Origin: Zestomonas carbonaria
Lineage (GTDB): Bacteria > Pseudomonadota > Gammaproteobacteria > Pseudomonadales > Pseudomonadaceae
NCBI RefSeq assembly: GCF_904061905.1
Contig: NZ_CAJFCI010000072.1
Coordinates: forward strand, 1-44,398
DNA length: 44,398 nt
Direction: 5' to 3'
Shown in pieces: positions 42,005 to 44,398 of the stretch. The notes beneath the pieces are model-generated. The model searched no databases, had not been told where the DNA came from, and was given only the letters and a program-made list of their open reading frames with translations. Position numbers and translations under genes: made by a program. The stretch's first letter is position 1. Each line of letters starts with the position of its first letter.

Positions 42005-43864
42005 TTAGAAGCTCATCCCGACGCTGAGCGCGAGGAAGTCGCGGTCGATCGAGGTGTTGTACTTGCCACCGAAGAAGTCGGTGTAGGAAATGCTCGCGGT
42101 GTAGGTGTTCTGGTAGTCGGCATCCAGGCCGAGGCTGACGGCCCTGCGGCCTTCCTCGAAGTTGGCGCCGGGGCCGGGCGAGTAGCCGTCGACGTCATGG
42201 GCCCAGGCGACGCTCGGGCGCAGGTTCACGCCGGCGAACACGTCCGGGTACTCCCAGACGGCGCGAACGCGGTAGCCCCAGGAGTCGGCCGTGGTGAAGC
42301 CGTCGTTCTCGCAGTTGCGGCTGACGTTCTTCAGGGAGCCGCCGCCCCCGGTCAACGTGCCCTGGTTCAGCCCTTCGCAGCGGCCGGCCGTCGGCAGTTG
42401 GCCCGGACCGAAGATCGGGTCGCGGCCATAGCGGGCCTTGTTGGAGCTTTCCAGGCCGCCGACGTGGGTCCAGCCGATTTCTCCGACCAGGGACAGACGG
42501 GAAGCCCCCATCACCTGGTCGAAGAAGTGGACGAAGGTGGTCTGCAACTGGGTGATTTCCTTGCGGCGGTAGCCGTGGATATCGGTACCCGGCGTCGCCT
42601 GGATCAGCGATACGCTGGGGTCCAGCGGGGTCAGGCCGCCGAACAGGATGTCGGTGGTGTTGAGCTGCACCGGCGCGTTGGGACGGTAGCTGATCTCGCC
42701 GCTCCACGCGGTGCCGGTGGGTAGCGTGGTGGAGAAGCTCAGGCCGTACAGCTTGATGTCTTCCGGGTACTCGATGAAGTAGTTGGAGTTGCCCGCCACC
42801 AGCAGCGGCGCAAGGGCGGCGAAGGCCGGCGGCAGGCTGCCGGCCAGGTCGAAGATGCCCTGGGGAGCCGCGGAGCCGCTGAAGATCGGGAGGCGGCTGT
42901 GGTAGTTCATGTAGTAGGCACCGAACTCGGTGTCCAGCGGCTCGAACAGGTAGCGGAAGGCCAGGCCCCACTGGCCGCTGTCGCGGGCATCGCGGTCAGG
43001 GCCACGGCGCACCAGGATGCCTTCCTCGTTGACATCCACGCCGAGCGGCGCCGCCAGCTCCGGTACGCCCGGCGGCAGGCTCGAACGGCTACGCAGCACC
43101 CGCAGGTTGTCGGTACAGCCATCGGCCACCACGTCCGGCTGGGAGAAGAAGGTGCCGCAGTTGTCGATGACCGTCTGGTCCCACTCGATCTGGTAGAAGG
43201 CCTCGGCGGACAGGTTCTCGGTCAGGCTCTGCGACAGGTAGAACATGTTGACCGGAATCAGGCCTTCCTTGATCTCCGCGCCAGGGCGACGGAAGGCGGC
43301 CACGTCCACCGGGTTGATGGCGTTGATGCCGTTCTGGATGAAGGTACTTTCACCCCAGCTCACCACCTGCTTGCCGAGGCGCACGGAGCCCGGCTGATCG
43401 GCGAGGGCGTAGTTGTAGTAGACGAAGGCATCGAGCAGCTCGGCGCCGGACGACTTGGCGCCTTCCTTGCGGTTGTGGTCGCTGATGTCCTTGAACGGAC
43501 GGCTCTCGTCCTTCAGCTCGAAGTCGTACCAGTACTTGCCACGGGTGAAGAGACCGAAGTCGCCATAGCGCAGTTCGAGGTCGTGGATGCCCTTGAAGAT
43601 CTTCGAGAAGGTCTCGCCGCGCTTGAAGTTGAGGCGGCTGTCGTCGGAGGTCTGCGACAGGCCGCGACCGCCGTTGTTCACGCCGATCAGGTCCCTGTCG
43701 GCCTTGGCGGTCGACCAACTGGCGCCGATCGACAGCGAGGAATCGAACTGGCCTTCGATCTCGCCGATGTTGAAGTTAACCGCCTGAGCACCGCCGGAAA
43801 GTCCCAGCGCGACAGCAGCAGCCAGCGCCTGGGGACGGAAGAATACGTGCCCTGTTCTTGTCAT
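42005..43864 (-). CDS. DUF1302 family outer membrane protein
   Basis: 619 residues. The ATG at 43864 is preferred (AAGGTG nine bases upstream; signal peptide MTRTGHVFFRPQALAAAVAL, cleavage after GGAQA). The mature start VNFNIGEIEGQFDSSLSIGASW, the segment GKQVVSWGESTFIQNGINAINPVDVAAFRRPG, and the C-terminal Phe (LSVGMSF) are characteristic of this barrel-like family. It is the first gene of a two-gene operon with the DUF1329 protein. Such pairs sit beside sterol, alkane and long-chain alcohol catabolic genes, in keeping with the FadL, ligase and GMC genes to the left. Confidence 0.93.
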   Translation of the reverse strand: MTRTGHVFFRPQALAAAVALGLSGGAQAVNFNIGEIEGQFDSSLSIGASWSTAKADRDLIGVNNGGRGLSQTSDDSRLNFKRGETFSKIFKGIHDLELRYGDFGLFTRGKYWYDFELKDESRPFKDISDHNRKEGAKSSGAELLDAFVYYNYALADQPGSVRLGKQVVSWGESTFIQNGINAINPVDVAAFRRPGAEIKEGLIPVNMFYLSQSLTENLSAEAFYQIEWDQTVIDNCGTFFSQPDVVADGCTDNLRVLRSRSSLPPGVPELAAPLGVDVNEEGILVRRGPDRDARDSGQWGLAFRYLFEPLDTEFGAYYMNYHSRLPIFSGSAAPQGIFDLAGSLPPAFAALAPLLVAGNSNYFIEYPEDIKLYGLSFSTTLPTGTAWSGEISYRPNAPVQLNTTDILFGGLTPLDPSVSLIQATPGTDIHGYRRKEITQLQTTFVHFFDQVMGASRLSLVGEIGWTHVGGLESSNKARYGRDPIFGPGQLPTAGRCEGLNQGTLTGGGGSLKNVSRNCENDGFTTADSWGYRVRAVWEYPDVFAGVNLRPSVAWAHDVDGYSPGPGANFEEGRRAVSLGLDADYQNTYTASISYTDFFGGKYNTSIDRDFLALSVGMSF

Positions 43865-43937
43865 TGTTCGGTCACCTTGTGACGTTCTTGTTGGCGACCA
43901 AAACTTAATCAATCCGTCCGGTTCGGGTAACGGATGA

Positions 43938-43970
43938 AGTAGTGATATTCAAAGTCATCCCTAGTAGTGA
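43938..43970 (-). promoter_or_regulatory. Direct repeat upstream of the DUF1302 operon
   Basis: AGTAGTGA (plus strand) occurs at 43938-43945 and 43963-43970, a 25-bp period, 75-105 bases upstream of the DUF1302 start. The spacing and place suit an activator site, for example for the MalT-type regulator at 37947-40472. Eight bases is short and chance cannot be excluded. Confidence 0.35.
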
Positions 43971-44398
43971 CTTTCCCACTGCCAGATACCCTCGACAGGC
44001 CTCCGTGGCTGGGCTGGCCGACCGACTGTGGCATTAGGTATCACCGGCCCGCCGGGAGCTGGTGGGCGGACCGACCCGCATCGTGTCCGGCGAGTCCGCA
44101 CATGCGGAACGCGGCTGCACTCGTTGGGGTCCGCATGGGAAAGCCGGGCATCAACCCGGGGCTTGGGCATCGGGCGCCGTGGAGAGCGAGGCAAGGATGC
44201 CCGCCGCGTGGACCTCGCCTCTTCGGCAACGATCCGCACGCCATGAATGGACGTGGACGTCCTGGCTGGGGGCAGTGGGTTCCACCGGAATGAAAAAAGG
44301 GTTCTTCGCGGACTCAGGGGAAAGAGCGAGTTGACAGTCAGGGAAATGGGTAAATTGGCAGTCGCCAAACGAACCAACCCCCACCCCCTGCTGCCGCT
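43971..44398. other. Right-edge stretch without a supportable gene
   Basis: Several overlapping frames are open here on both strands. All are rich in Arg, Pro, Trp and Gly, lack ribosome sites, and resemble no family I know. A small hairpin CCGGG-CATCAA-CCCGG and a TTGACA at about 44330 without a matching -10 box are the only landmarks. I call no gene here. Confidence 0.5.

Noticed and set aside
43961..44377. Overlapping frames on both strands at the right edge
   Set aside because: They are rich in Arg, Pro and Trp, with no domain or ribosome site; they look like non-coding GC-rich sequence.

Overview
The window looks like a chromosomal stretch of a high-GC Pseudomonas-type gammaproteobacterium. 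The grounds are Pseudomonas-style gene families (a DUF1302/DUF1329 pair, OruR-type AraC regulators, a MalT-type LuxR regulator, a FadL porin, a BapA-type adhesin with its own type I secretion system), strong GC at third codon positions, and Shine-Dalgarno starts. The species is not fixed by the sequence.

Left edge (1-1017): the 3' end of a membrane protein gene, apparently frameshifted by an 11-bp tandem duplication, then a terminator, then a DUF3313 lipoprotein gene on the minus strand.

Adhesin and secretion locus (about 1088-28170): a plus-strand pair (a receiver-like protein without its phospho-acceptor Asp, and an OmpR-type regulator with a degenerate receiver) converges at a bidirectional terminator on a long minus-strand run. 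In transcription order that run is a second, paralogous Asp-less receiver, a TolC-type outer membrane protein, a LapB-type ABC exporter, an HlyD-type adaptor, a 6136-residue adhesin, a 201-residue secreted protein of unknown function, and an OmpA-family lipoprotein. The ABC exporter, adaptor and TolC protein would export the adhesin. The OmpA lipoprotein and the unknown protein are translationally coupled directly downstream of it and may help hold or process it. The two outer promoters of the locus share a TTGACG-N17-TARATT core and extra motifs, so one regulator probably acts on both ends. The adhesin has a BapA-type N-terminus, about 42 Ig-like domains and two complete copies of its C-terminal secretion module, one internal and one terminal.

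Region 27814-29772: mostly non-coding apart from a TetR-family regulator. It holds the long structured leader of the secretion operon and a candidate three-way-junction element.

Hydrophobic-substrate region (29773-43970): three AraC/OruR-type regulators, a FadL-family porin, a fatty acyl-CoA ligase, a GMC oxidoreductase (probably an alcohol dehydrogenase), a 47-codon remnant that looks like an alkyl-sulfatase C-terminus, a large LuxR/MalT-type activator, and a DUF1302-DUF1329 operon that ends in a clear terminator. Together these suggest uptake and oxidation of a long-chain alcohol or similar lipid-like compound; the substrate is an inference. The last 430 bases hold no gene I can support.
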